A stretch of DNA of 64,000 bases from Actinomycetota bacterium (GTDB lineage Bacteria > Actinomycetota > Acidimicrobiia > Acidimicrobiales > Ilumatobacteraceae). The stretch spans positions 2,728,001 through 2,792,000 of the forward strand of contig CP064997.1 in assembly GCA_016700055.1 (NCBI GenBank). Reading direction: 5' to 3'. Numbering within the stretch: the first letter of the stretch is position 1; each line of letters starts with the position of its first letter. Positions 8,885 through 17,321 of this stretch are shown piece by piece. The translations under genes and the position numbers were made by a program. Under the pieces are notes generated by a model. The model was not told the origin of the DNA, searched no databases, and was given only the letters and a program-made list of their open reading frames with translations.

Positions 8885-9607
8885 ATGGACCGCTCCTCGT
8901 ACCTCGCTGCCCTGCGTCGTGACGGCCAGGCGTTCGCCGAGGCCGCGCTCGATGCCGGCCTGCCCGAACCGGTCGAGTCCTGTCCCGGCTGGGACGTCGG
9001 TGAGCTCGTCTGGCACCTTGGCGAGGTGCACCACTTCTGGGGCACGATCGTCGCCGAACGACGCCAAGACCCTGCGATCGCCGAGCCACCGCGACCTCCC
9101 GCCGACGAACTGATCGAGTGGTACCGGGCCGGTCTCGATCGCCTCGTCGGCGCACTCGACGCGGCCGCCGATGACGATGCCGTGTGGACGTGGAGCGACC
9201 GTCGAGACGTCGGCTTCGTGGTGCGGCGGATGGCCCAGGAGACCGCAGTCCACCGCTGGGACGCCGAGGGTGCCGCTGGGCGCGCGGCGCCGATCGAGCC
9301 CCTGCTCGCGAGCGACGGCATCGACGAGTTCCTCCACCACATGCTCGGCGCGAGAGAGGCGCTGGTGGTCCTGCCCGGTTCGGTGCACCTGCATTGCACC
9401 GACGTTGCCGGCGAGTGGCTGGTCGTGCCCGGAGCAGGCTCGTCGCTCGTCGTCACCCGTGAGCACGCGAAGGGGGAGTGCGCGCTGCGCGGCACGGCGA
9501 GCGACCTGCTGCTCGCGCTGTGGCGTCGCCTACCGGTGAGCGCGCTGGATGTCGTCGGCAACGCCGCGGTCGGCGCCGCTTTGCTCGCCATGACGAACCT
9601 CGACTAG
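8885..9607 (+). CDS. Maleylpyruvate isomerase / mycothiol-dependent (DinB-like) family protein
   Basis: 240 residues from ATG 8885. The N-terminal DinB-like four-helix region has the family pattern CPGWDVGELVWHLGEVHHFWG (metal-binding His of the first helices) and a later metal-binding His in MAQETAVHRWDAEGA. The C-terminal half is the small SCP2-like domain found in TIGR03083 proteins. Family members use mycothiol as thiol cofactor; this agrees with mca at the window start. The actual substrate is unknown. It probably shares a transcript with the preceding F420-type oxidoreductase gene. Confidence 0.8.
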   Translation: MDRSSYLAALRRDGQAFAEAALDAGLPEPVESCPGWDVGELVWHLGEVHHFWGTIVAERRQDPAIAEPPRPPADELIEWYRAGLDRLVGALDAAADDDAVWTWSDRRDVGFVVRRMAQETAVHRWDAEGAAGRAAPIEPLLASDGIDEFLHHMLGAREALVVLPGSVHLHCTDVAGEWLVVPGAGSSLVVTREHAKGECALRGTASDLLLALWRRLPVSALDVVGNAAVGAALLAMTNLD

Positions 9608-9661
9608 GTCGCGCGGCATCGCCTGCAGAAGATCTCGGATTCCTCACTCTTCGGGTTGCCG

Positions 9662-9690
9662 ATACGAACATATGTTCGTATACTGTCTTC
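9662..9690 (+). promoter_or_regulatory. LexA/SOS-like box with overlapping -10 and leaderless start
   Basis: A perfect 20-bp palindrome at 9662-9681 has the core CGAAC-N4-GTTCG, which matches the actinobacterial and Bacillus LexA operator consensus. It overlaps a -10 hexamer TATACT (9679-9684) lying exactly 6 bases before the ATG at 9691, which predicts a leaderless mRNA. The same arrangement is found before the second copy at 50432. Repression by LexA and induction by DNA damage are inferred from the motif. Confidence 0.75.
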
Positions 9691-10937
9691 ATGGAACCCT
9701 TAGTCGGGGTTGTAGGGGTCGAAGAAGAGGCGCTGGCGGCTTTGAACGCCGGTGTCGATGCCCTCTCTCGGCTCGACCTCGTCGAGCTCTCTGATGACAG
9801 ATTGCACGCGTTGACCGTTGCGGTGCAGCGCTGCACCGCCCGGCTAGGGGTCGCCCGCGCCGCTGTCGTTCGCCGCTGGGATACACGCGGGGTGTGGGCC
9901 GGCGACGGGTCACGCAGCCCCGCCCACCGCCTGGCCCGGGAGACGAACACCTCAACGCACTCCGCCAGGGTGGAGATCGCCAGGGCGCGGGATCTGGCCA
10001 TGATGACGAAGACCGCGGCGGCGATCACCGCCGGTCGGTTGTCGTTGGATCACGTGTACTTGTTCGCCAGGGCGCGCAAGGAGCCCTGCCAGGCCGCGTT
10101 CGCCGAAAGCGAGGAATGGCTCGTCGATCAATGCGCCAGGTTGCCGTTCCCCGACGCCGAACGGCTGGTCAGGTACTGGCGTCAGCGCGCCGACGCCGCC
10201 GCCGCCGAGGAAGAAGCCGAACGCAACGAGAGCGCCAACACGTTGCACGCGTCCGCGACGTTGGATGGCACGGTGGTGATCAACGGTCACTCGGCGCGAT
10301 ATCGGGGCGGTGTTCACCAACGAACTCAACCGTTTGGAACGCCAGTTGCTGCTGCTGACAAGGCACAACTGGTCGTGCGACCACGCAGCGGCGGGCGGCG
10401 GCGGGTGGAGATGGCCAACGCTCAGCCCAAGACGGCCGCCAACGACCACTATCACCGTGCTCGCGGCGACGAAACCTTGCGGCACATCTGTGAGTTGTCC
10501 AACGGCACGGTGATCACCCCCGGCCAAGCAGCCGGACTGGTCAACGACGCACTGGTGGAATCGGTGATCTTCGACAACAAGACCACCGTCATCGCCGTCA
10601 CCCACAAACGACGCTTCAGCGGCGCCCTACGCCGCGCGATCGAAGTCCGCGACCGCCGCTGCCAACACTCCTCCGGCTGCTATGAGACCGTGGAACGCTG
10701 CGACGTCGACCACATCACCGCCTGGCGCGACGGCGGGCCGACCAGCCAGTTCAACGGGCACTGCTGTGCGCCTTCCACAACCGCCACCCCGACGTCAGCG
10801 ACCACCACCAAGTCAAACCCCAACCCGTGAGACCAATCGACGACCTCGACCGCCTCCGCGCCCTCATCCGCTGGCGCAACCAACAAGCCCAAGCCGCCGA
10901 AGACGAAGCAAACGACAACGACGACGACGCCGGCTGA
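9691..10937 (+). pseudogene. Decayed DUF222 / HNH endonuclease (13E12-repeat type), first copy
   Basis: Close homologue of the intact gene at 49131-50432 (roughly 90 percent identical by eye over the first 600 bases), in inverted orientation. The DUF222 N-terminal region and the HNH core (RDRRCQHSSGC, then CDVDHITAW) are readable. Relative to the intact copy several single-base deletions occur around 10284-10375 and 10430-10475. They compensate within each cluster and leave scrambled residues between. A further deletion near 10760 shifts the frame, so the in-frame product ends at 10830. The original C-terminus is still visible in the next frame up to the TGA at 10935-10937. The HNH tail (LLCAFHNRHPD) is lost, so nuclease activity is probably abolished. 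Confidence 0.85.
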
Positions 10938-10952
10938 CGACGGCGACGTCGC

Positions 10953-11987
10953 CTACTCGGCGATGCCCACCGGCTGGCCGTCGATGATCTGGTCGAGGTA
11001 CTCGGACAAGCCGTAGCCCTCGGCGTCGTCTTGGGCGTCCTCGCCGTCGCCGTGGAGCGTCCAGCGGGTCATGCCCTCGCTGATCCGCGTGACGAGCCAG
11101 TTGCCGTCGGGGTCCTGGCGCCTGTTGCGCAGCGGGATCAGGCTCAGCACGTCGCCGGTGAAGCGCCACTCCTTACCCGAGCGGCTGGAGCTGAGCACGC
11201 CGTCGACGCGGCGGTGGTATACGTCGTCGCCGGTGAACTCCGTGCTGATCTCGCAGTGATCGCACAGATGCAGCTGGCCGTCCTCCCACACGAAACCCCC
11301 GCGTGTACCGGGGCCGTCCTTCTTGGCCACCCTGCTCGCCATGAAGCCGCGGTCGGGCCCGAAGTTCGCGGTGAGCCAGCGGTAGTACCACGGCGCCTGC
11401 CAGTAGCGCGGGCCCCACGAGTGGTCACGCAGCCCGCAGCCGGCGATGTCCCATTCACGGTCGCCGACGCGAATCGTGCCGGTGGCCTCGACGAGCTGCT
11501 CGTAGTGGCCCTTCGCGAACTCCTCCCCGGGTGCTTCATGCGGGCTGTCGGGCTCGCCGCCGAACATCGAGTCGCGCCCCTGCCCGGTGAAGCTCAGGTG
11601 CACCTCACATTCGGCATAGGGGTTGTCGGTGAAGGCCTCCTTCGGATTCGCCATCTGCAGCGGTTCGTCGAGCAGCACCACCTTGCCGGTGTAGTCCACC
11701 CGCAGCTCTTCGAAGGGCGTGACCATCGTCCAGGTGAGCCCTCCGGCGTCGAGTGCGTCGTTGGAGGTGATCGTCGGCCGCTTGAACATGAACCCGACCT
11801 GGCCGTCGGGCAGGTACAGGCAGATGGTCATCTCCGCGTAGCCCTCGTTCGCGCGGTTGCCCATGCGGAACCAGCCCCCGATCTGGTGACGGGGGTCGAA
11901 GCAGTTGATGTACATGCTCTCGTTGAAGTTCGACTCGGGGCCGAGCTCATGCATGTACTCGTCTGAGGGATCGAGGCGCACCTTCAT
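10953..11987 (-). CDS. AttH/DUF7064-like lipocalin-fold hypothetical protein
   Basis: 344 residues from ATG 11987. The sequence is rich in aromatic beta-strands, with the conspicuous block GLRDHSWGPRYWQAPWYYRWLTA near the middle and an N-terminal QIGGWFRMGNRANEG. I associate these with the DUF7064/7065 or AttH/tocopherol-cyclase-like lipocalin group that accompanies lipid and steroid catabolic genes in actinobacteria. No catalytic motif, signal peptide or membrane helix is visible. A hydrophobic-ligand or hydratase-like role is a guess from fold and context. It is convergent with the pseudogene copy. Confidence 0.6.
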   Translation of the reverse strand: MKVRLDPSDEYMHELGPESNFNESMYINCFDPRHQIGGWFRMGNRANEGYAEMTICLYLPDGQVGFMFKRPTITSNDALDAGGLTWTMVTPFEELRVDYTGKVVLLDEPLQMANPKEAFTDNPYAECEVHLSFTGQGRDSMFGGEPDSPHEAPGEEFAKGHYEQLVEATGTIRVGDREWDIAGCGLRDHSWGPRYWQAPWYYRWLTANFGPDRGFMASRVAKKDGPGTRGGFVWEDGQLHLCDHCEISTEFTGDDVYHRRVDGVLSSSRSGKEWRFTGDVLSLIPLRNRRQDPDGNWLVTRISEGMTRWTLHGDGEDAQDDAEGYGLSEYLDQIIDGQPVGIAE

Positions 11988-12044
11988 GCGCGCACCCTAG
12001 GAGTCCCTTGTCGCGCCCGCCGAAGCGGACGAAGCGCCTCGGCT

Positions 12045-13841
12045 TCAGCGGGCGCCGAACCCGCCTCCGCCGCCTCCTCCGCCGCCTCCGCCGGAGAACC
12101 CGCCACCTGAGCCGGAGCTGTTCGACGGAGGGGAGAACGAGCTGGAGATGCTGCCGCCGACGTTGTTGAAGCCGTCGATGTGGTCGAGTCGCCCGGCGGG
12201 GCCGATGTACCAGGCGCCGAACGCCGGATCTTGGGCGACGGCGGGCAGTCGTGTGGCGAGGCCGCGTAGCAGCTCTGCCGAAACGCCGAGGGTGACGGCG
12301 TACACGAGGTAGCGCTCCCACAGCACGAGATGGCCAACGGGTGCATCCTCGAGCTGGGAGAAGTCGCGCAGGAAGTTGCGCAGGCCCTTGGCCTTGGCGG
12401 CTTCGGTGGCGGCGTGGGTGCTGCGGTTGCGCACCAGCCACCCCCCGCCGAAGAGGATCAGCGGAGCTACACCGATCGCGAGCCACCCCCATCCGGACCC
12501 GAGCCACCTGGCCACGAGTCCGGCACCCGCGACCGCGGCCGTGAGCGCGAGCACCAGCGCGTTGGCGCGCGGCTGGGCGGACACTGCAAAGCCGCGCAGC
12601 TTGGCCTCGGCGGTGATCTCCTTCTGCACCTTGGCCAGCTCCTTCGCTGCCGCGCTGCGATGCGCCTGGCCCCACTCGGTGAGCTCGTCGGTGGACATCT
12701 GGTTCCGGCCGCGCAGCACCATCGCGACGAGGGAACGCTCGTAGGTCTGCACCTCCGGTCCGAACTCGCGGCCTTGCCAGTGGATCGTGTGCACGGTGTG
12801 GTCGGGTCCCCAGCGCTCCTCCACCTCGGCGGTGATGCGCAGGTAGCCCCGTTGGGCGAGGTCGATGAGCGTGGAGGCGATTGCCTGGCCGATCGGAGCC
12901 GACCCGCGCTGCAGGTTGGCGATCACCATCGCCGGCGGATCGTCGAGCGGTTCGCGCCAGTACTCACCGATCATCAAGTCGGGCTTGGGTTCGCGCCCGA
13001 AGCGCCGCCACAGGACTCCGGCGCCGACCAGCCCGAGGCCGGCAGCGATCGGCCCGAGCAAGCCGCCGAAGCGCCGCCGGGTCTGCTCGGAGTCCTCGTC
13101 CTCGATGAACGACCGTTCCTCCTCGAGCACCTGGGCGAGGCGGGGCGGAGTGCTCGGCTCCACGTCGAGCTCCGTGGTCGGGATCAGCACACGCAGCTCC
13201 ACGAACTGGCGGGAGGGCACGTCGTCGACGGTCGCCGTCACCAGGCCCGGATTCACCGTGACGGCGCCGCTAGCCGGCCCGTGGCCCCACGCGCGCAGCA
13301 CCGACGCGTCGTCGTCGGGTGAGTCGGGGGTGCTCGCGGGGGAGTCGCCGGGTACAGCCAGCTCCACGGTCATCGTGTCGATGCCGGGGTGGTCGTCGCC
13401 GAGGAACTGCCAGTAGAGCTCGCCCACGTCGGGCCCGACGGTGAGCGCATCGTCGACGCGATAGGTGAGCACGAACGTCCGCTGCTCGTTCGTGGCCGGG
13501 CTGGCGAAGTGCCACTCCCACTCGCCCGTCGGGGTCTCCGAGGGAGGATCGACAGTCAGCGACCGACCGTCCTCGCTGGCCGCGAAGTCCTGCACCAGGT
13601 CTCTGGACGCGGGGGCGAACGACCGAGTGCCGATGGTGAACGGCCCGCCGTCGAACGCGTAGACGATCTCCTCGCGCACTTCCATCGTGCCGTCGGCCAG
13701 CACCTCGGCCGCGGTGTGCAGCGAGACCAATCGGAACGACTTGCTGCCCGCGGCGGCGGGCCCGGAGGCCACACCCAAGACGGCGAGCACCCCCGTCACG
13801 GCGAGAGCCAGGGCGACGCCGGCGCGAGCGCGTCGGGACAC
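12045..13841 (-). CDS. DUF2207 domain membrane protein with glycine-rich tail
   Basis: 598 residues from GTG 13841, two bases after the stop of the preceding gene. A signal peptide (VALALAVTGVLAVLGVASGPAAA) leads into an extracellular DUF2207 domain. A transmembrane helix follows (FGGLLGPIAAGLGLVGAGVLW), then a cytoplasmic stretch, a second pair of hydrophobic helices (LVLALTAAVAGAGLVARWL and WLAIGVAPLILFGGGWLV) and a C-terminus of nearly uninterrupted glycine. This architecture is standard for DUF2207 proteins, whose function is unknown. The longer frame upstream runs into the two preceding genes and is rejected. Third gene of an SDR, small protein, DUF2207 operon. Confidence 0.83.
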   Translation of the reverse strand: MSRRARAGVALALAVTGVLAVLGVASGPAAAGSKSFRLVSLHTAAEVLADGTMEVREEIVYAFDGGPFTIGTRSFAPASRDLVQDFAASEDGRSLTVDPPSETPTGEWEWHFASPATNEQRTFVLTYRVDDALTVGPDVGELYWQFLGDDHPGIDTMTVELAVPGDSPASTPDSPDDDASVLRAWGHGPASGAVTVNPGLVTATVDDVPSRQFVELRVLIPTTELDVEPSTPPRLAQVLEEERSFIEDEDSEQTRRRFGGLLGPIAAGLGLVGAGVLWRRFGREPKPDLMIGEYWREPLDDPPAMVIANLQRGSAPIGQAIASTLIDLAQRGYLRITAEVEERWGPDHTVHTIHWQGREFGPEVQTYERSLVAMVLRGRNQMSTDELTEWGQAHRSAAAKELAKVQKEITAEAKLRGFAVSAQPRANALVLALTAAVAGAGLVARWLGSGWGWLAIGVAPLILFGGGWLVRNRSTHAATEAAKAKGLRNFLRDFSQLEDAPVGHLVLWERYLVYAVTLGVSAELLRGLATRLPAVAQDPAFGAWYIGPAGRLDHIDGFNNVGGSISSSFSPPSNSSGSGGGFSGGGGGGGGGGGFGAR

Positions 13842-13843
13842 GT

Positions 13844-14131
13844 TCAGACCCACAGCGCGAGCTGCTCCCAGGTGACAGCCACGTCGGCGACGTTGCACCA
13901 GCGGAGCCGCCCTCGTGAGCCCGGTCGGCGGACCTCGATCCGCTCCGGGCGCAGCGAGCGCGCCGCCCCGTCGGCGTCGTGCAACAGCAGGCTGCCGTCG
14001 CGCTCGACCGCGGCCAGGCGGCCGTGGTGCCACCGACCGCGCTCGCCCTTGCGGAACCTCACCGGTTCGCCGGGGTGCAGACCGAAGCGCACCAGCGACG
14101 CCTCTTGGAGCTGGGCCACCGCGATCACCAC
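13844..14131 (-). CDS. Small hypothetical protein, possible SH3/KOW-like fold
   Basis: 95 residues from ATG 14131, overlapping the end of the SDR gene by 7 bases and ending two bases before the DUF2207 start, so it is clearly part of one operon. The sequence has alternating short strands (EPVRFRKGERGRWHHGRLAAVERDGSLLLHDADGAARSL) of the kind seen in small SH3-like barrels, then an aromatic C-terminus. No recognised family, no membrane helix. Its position between an SDR and a membrane protein gives no clear role. Confidence 0.62.
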   Translation of the reverse strand: MVIAVAQLQEASLVRFGLHPGEPVRFRKGERGRWHHGRLAAVERDGSLLLHDADGAARSLRPERIEVRRPGSRGRLRWCNVADVAVTWEQLALWV

Positions 14132-14937
14132 CGGCCCGTGACCGAGGCCTGCAGCTTGCGCATTCCGGCGAGCCAGCGGTCACGGTCGGAAGCCTTGCGG
14201 CGCATGAACTCGGCCACCTCGGGGTGGGGCAGGATCAAGAACCGCTCGTCGCGGATCGCCTCCACGACGATGTCGGCGACGACAGAGGGCTCGAGCACCT
14301 CGCCGGCGGAGCGCACCACGCCCGAGGCCGGGCCCGCGCCGGGGTCGTCGCCCTGGCGCAACATGTCGGTGTTCACGCCCTGCGGGCAGAGGCAGCTCAC
14401 CAACACACCGCGGGAGCCGTAGGTGATCGAAAGCCAATCGGCGAACGCCACCGCGGCGGCCTTCGTCACCGAGTATGGAGCGGAGCCGATCTGGCTGAGC
14501 AAGCCGGCCGCCGACGCCGTGGAGCAGAAGTAGCCCTCGCCGCGAGCCAGCCAGCCCGGCACCAGGTGCTTGGCGGCGAAGCGGTGGGCATGCAGGTTCA
14601 CCGCGAAGGCAGCCTGCCAGGTCTCTTCATCGGTCTCCTCGAGCAGCGTGCCGGCCGCGATCCCCGCGTTCGCGAAGAACAGGTCGATCGGTCCGAAGTG
14701 CTCCTCGGCGGCTCTGATCAGCGCCACGTTGGCGGCCTCGGTGGAGATGTCTGCGGCCACACCGAGCGCCGAGCCCGCCCGAGCGGCGTTCAGCGAGGCG
14801 GCGAGCGCCTCGACCCCCTCGGCGCGAACGTCGGAGCACACCACGGCGGCACCCTCGTCGTGGAACGCTCGGCAAAGCGCGGCGCCGATTCCTCCGGCTG
14901 CTCCTGTCACCACCGTCACCCGGTCCCTCAGCTCCAC
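14125..14937 (-). CDS. Short-chain dehydrogenase/reductase (SDR)
   Basis: 270 residues from GTG 14937. The cofactor motif TGAAGGIG is at the N-terminus, followed by CSDVRAE (an Asp-containing strand consistent with NAD preference) and NAGIA. The active site is STASAAGLL...YSVTKAA, with the Ser, Tyr and Lys of a classical SDR, then CPQGVNTDM. The substrate is unknown; actinobacterial relatives act on hydroxyacyl, steroid or alcohol substrates. First gene of a three-gene operon, with a 129-base divergent spacer to the small gene at 15067. Confidence 0.85.
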   Translation of the reverse strand: MELRDRVTVVTGAAGGIGAALCRAFHDEGAAVVCSDVRAEGVEALAASLNAARAGSALGVAADISTEAANVALIRAAEEHFGPIDLFFANAGIAAGTLLEETDEETWQAAFAVNLHAHRFAAKHLVPGWLARGEGYFCSTASAAGLLSQIGSAPYSVTKAAAVAFADWLSITYGSRGVLVSCLCPQGVNTDMLRQGDDPGAGPASGVVRSAGEVLEPSVVADIVVEAIRDERFLILPHPEVAEFMRRKASDRDRWLAGMRKLQASVTGRW

Positions 14938-15066
14938 GGGAGCGCATGGTAGGTGGCCGCAGACGCCCGCGGCGCGCCAGCCGTTCCGCACCACCGGGCG
15001 ATACCATGACGCTTGCCGGCCGGTTGGTGGCACTAGCTTTCCGGCAGGCCGCAAAAGGAGGCATCG

Positions 15067-15246
15067 ATGACCGACACTCGTGACGTCGCCGTGATCAACG
15101 AGGCGCTGACGGTCATCGACCAGGCCTTGGCCCAGGTGCTGCACCGCGAGCTCGTGTCCGCCGGTGAGGTGGCCGACCTGTTGCTCGACGTCCGCACCCT
15201 GCTTACCGCCCCGGCAGGTGCCGCGCCTTCTTCCTCCGACGCCTGA
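15067..15246 (+). CDS. Small hypothetical helical protein with strong ribosome-binding site
   Basis: 59 residues from ATG 15067. A near-perfect Shine-Dalgarno AAAGGAGG sits 6-7 bases upstream, one of the best in the window, and decides the start. The predicted product is mostly helical (VINEALTVIDQALAQVLHRELVSAGEVADLLLDVRTLL) with a Pro/Ala/Ser tail. No family is recognised. It lies between a divergent SDR operon and a convergent WS/DGAT gene (11-base gap), so it must be a single-gene transcript. High translation signal plus a free-standing promoter region argue that it is real. Confidence 0.7.
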   Translation: MTDTRDVAVINEALTVIDQALAQVLHRELVSAGEVADLLLDVRTLLTAPAGAAPSSSDA

Positions 15247-15257
15247 GCGCGCCGGGT

Positions 15258-16652
15258 TCAGACCTCCGCCAGCAGCTCGTCGAACGCCCGCTTCAGGTGG
15301 TGCTGTAGCCGATCGGGGCGCTCCACAGCCGCGGCGTCCACGTTCAACCCCATGTCCAGGCTCCCGACGTGGGACAGCAAGGTGAGGTTGAAGGCCACGC
15401 CGGCGAGCGGTCCTACGGGGTAGTTGGCGAGCGCCTCCGCACCGGCGATGTAGACCGGCACCGGCGTGCCGCGCACGTTCGACGTGGCGAAGTCGACGGT
15501 TTGGCTTGCCGTGCGCACGATGCGCGTCACGACAGAGGTCGGCAGCGAGGTGGCGATGCTCGCCAGCGTCTCGAGTGACGCCGAGGCCGATGCCTCACGT
15601 GCTTCGTCGGCGGCCTCGGCGATAGAGGTGAACCGTTCGGCGATCGGCATCGGGCCGGTGGGCACGAGCATGCGGGCGAGCGAGAACGCGTTGGCGCCGG
15701 AGGTCTCCGTGCGCGTGCTGATCGCCATGGACGCGCGCAGCTGATCGACGGGTTCGCCGAACTCGTCGTGATACCGCCCGGCCGCCGTGGCCGCGGCCGT
15801 GAGGAACGCGGTGTTCAGCGTGCCGCCGAGGGCCTTCGCGACGGCCCGTGTCTCGTGATAGGGCGCCTTCAGCACCTGCAGGTTGCGGCGCAAGGAGCGT
15901 TCGGTCCAAAGCGGCGACCGCGCCGCGTCCATGTCGGAGAGCTGCGACACGACGCCGCGGAAGGCATCACCAGCTGCCGCGCTGGCGCCGGGGATCGACG
16001 CCGGGTCGGCGAGGAGGTCCTTCATCTGCCTGGCGATGCCGATCGGCAGGCGCAGCGGCCCGGCGACCAGCCCGCGCAGCAGCTCGTTCGCAGACGGTCC
16101 CGCTGTCGCCGCGGCCTCGTGCCGCTCGATCTCGTCGGGCTCGAGCGGTTCGGGTTCTGGTGCGTCGCGGTCGAAGTCGAGGAACTCGAGCGACAGCTTC
16201 ACCCCGCCCTCACCGTCGGTGATCGTGTGGTGGAGCTTTTCGACGAGGGCTGCCTGTCCGCCGCGGATCCCTTCGACGACGAGGAACTGCCACAACGGGC
16301 GCGTGCGGTCGAACGGGTCCATCGAGATGAGCGAGGTCAGATCGAGGAGCTGGCGCATGTTCCCCGGCTTGGGAAGCCCGATGCGGCGCACGTGGTAGGC
16401 GATGTCGAACTCGGGGTCTTCCACCCACGCCGGTGCGCTCAGGTTGACCGGCATCGGCTGCACCCGCTGGCGCAGGCGGGGGAAGACGTACGTGGCGCGC
16501 TCCATCCGGCGCATCAGCCGGGCCATGTCAGGTGGCCGGTCGAGGATCGTGACGTTCGCGAACGTGGACGAGAGATACGGGTCCTTGTCGAGGCGCCACA
16601 TCAGCCCCTCGGCGTCGCTCATCTTGTGGTCGTGGTGCGGTTGCCCTGACAT
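15258..16652 (-). CDS. Wax ester synthase / diacylglycerol acyltransferase (WS/DGAT)
   Basis: 464 residues from ATG 16652, the normal family length. The catalytic motif HHTITDG (residues 141-147) is intact (HHxxxDG), with PLWQFLVVEG just before it. The downstream block SNVRGTPVPVYIAGA is the second conserved family region. Members esterify fatty acyl-CoA to alcohols or diacylglycerol, making storage wax esters or triacylglycerol at the membrane or lipid-droplet surface. This fits the surrounding acyl-CoA genes. Chain and acceptor specificity cannot be told. Confidence 0.9.
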   Translation of the reverse strand: MSGQPHHDHKMSDAEGLMWRLDKDPYLSSTFANVTILDRPPDMARLMRRMERATYVFPRLRQRVQPMPVNLSAPAWVEDPEFDIAYHVRRIGLPKPGNMRQLLDLTSLISMDPFDRTRPLWQFLVVEGIRGGQAALVEKLHHTITDGEGGVKLSLEFLDFDRDAPEPEPLEPDEIERHEAAATAGPSANELLRGLVAGPLRLPIGIARQMKDLLADPASIPGASAAAGDAFRGVVSQLSDMDAARSPLWTERSLRRNLQVLKAPYHETRAVAKALGGTLNTAFLTAAATAAGRYHDEFGEPVDQLRASMAISTRTETSGANAFSLARMLVPTGPMPIAERFTSIAEAADEAREASASASLETLASIATSLPTSVVTRIVRTASQTVDFATSNVRGTPVPVYIAGAEALANYPVGPLAGVAFNLTLLSHVGSLDMGLNVDAAAVERPDRLQHHLKRAFDELLAEV

Positions 16653-16688
16653 CGTGGCTGAGGCTACGCGGCCGCCCGACCTACCCGA

Positions 16689-17321
16689 TCAGCGCGGGAT
16701 CGCCGTGTGCTTGAACTCGTTCAGGATCGGCCACTCGATCTGGTCGAGCAGCCGCTCGATGGTGGCGCCCGCGAATCCGGCGTCGCCGCCGGCGCCTTCC
16801 ATGAGGCGGACGAACACAGCTCGTGAACCGGTGACGAACGTCGGCACACCCCACACGTGATGGCTTTCGACGTAGGCGGTGTGCTCGTCCCTGACGGTGG
16901 CGAGCGGCCGGCCGCTGTCGACCTCGTCGAACACGGCCCGAGGGTCGACGCCGGCGCTCACCAGCACCTCGCCCACGGCGTCGCGGTCACGCAGGCTGCC
17001 CGCGCGGAGGTGGCGGTGCTCGAACAAGGCCTGGTGGACGTCCAGGAATTGCTCGGGCCAGTTGTCGCGCACGGCGACGCCGACCTGGAGCGCGGTCAGC
17101 CCGCTGTCTGATTGGGGCTCGTCCCAGACGTCGGGCATTCCCTCGACGACATGGGCCTGGCCGAGCGAGAACGGCAAGAACGTGACGTCCCATTCGGCGC
17201 CGCCGCGGAGCCCGGTGACAACGTGGTCGTGGGCGATGCGAGCGAAGGGGCAGCGGTAGTCGAAGGTGACGGCGAAGCGGCGGGGCACGAGGAGGCATAA
17301 CCGTCGCGCCCTCGCCCTCAT
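16689..17321 (-). CDS. DsbA/FrnE-family thioredoxin-fold oxidoreductase with one active-site cysteine
   Basis: 210 residues from ATG 17321 (ATGA overlap with the PAP2 gene); a GTG eleven codons further in is a possible alternative. The active-site region reads DYRCPFA: the first Cys of a CPxC motif is present and the second is replaced by Ala. The helical insertion and the cis-Pro region HVWGVPTFV follow. Closest recognised relatives are the mycothiol-linked nitroreductase/FrnE group of actinobacteria (CPWC in the mycobacterial enzyme). Loss of the resolving Cys suggests a monothiol, mycothiol-assisted mechanism or a non-redox role; both are inferences. Confidence 0.72.
   Translation of the reverse strand: MRARARRLCLLVPRRFAVTFDYRCPFARIAHDHVVTGLRGGAEWDVTFLPFSLGQAHVVEGMPDVWDEPQSDSGLTALQVGVAVRDNWPEQFLDVHQALFEHRHLRAGSLRDRDAVGEVLVSAGVDPRAVFDEVDSGRPLATVRDEHTAYVESHHVWGVPTFVTGSRAVFVRLMEGAGGDAGFAGATIERLLDQIEWPILNEFKHTAIPR

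Noticed and set aside
10942..10953. GGCGACGTCGCC palindrome between the pseudogene and the next gene
   Set aside because: Twelve bases without a loop, overlapping the stop region; such GC palindromes are expected by chance in this DNA.
12061..12110. GCC/CCG microsatellite-like run as a separate repeat
   Set aside because: It merely encodes the glycine-rich tail that is standard for DUF2207 proteins.
13842..14183. Extended N-terminus of the DUF2207 gene
   Set aside because: The extra residues overlap two upstream genes and lack any resemblance to the family; the GTG at 13841 directly precedes a clear signal peptide.
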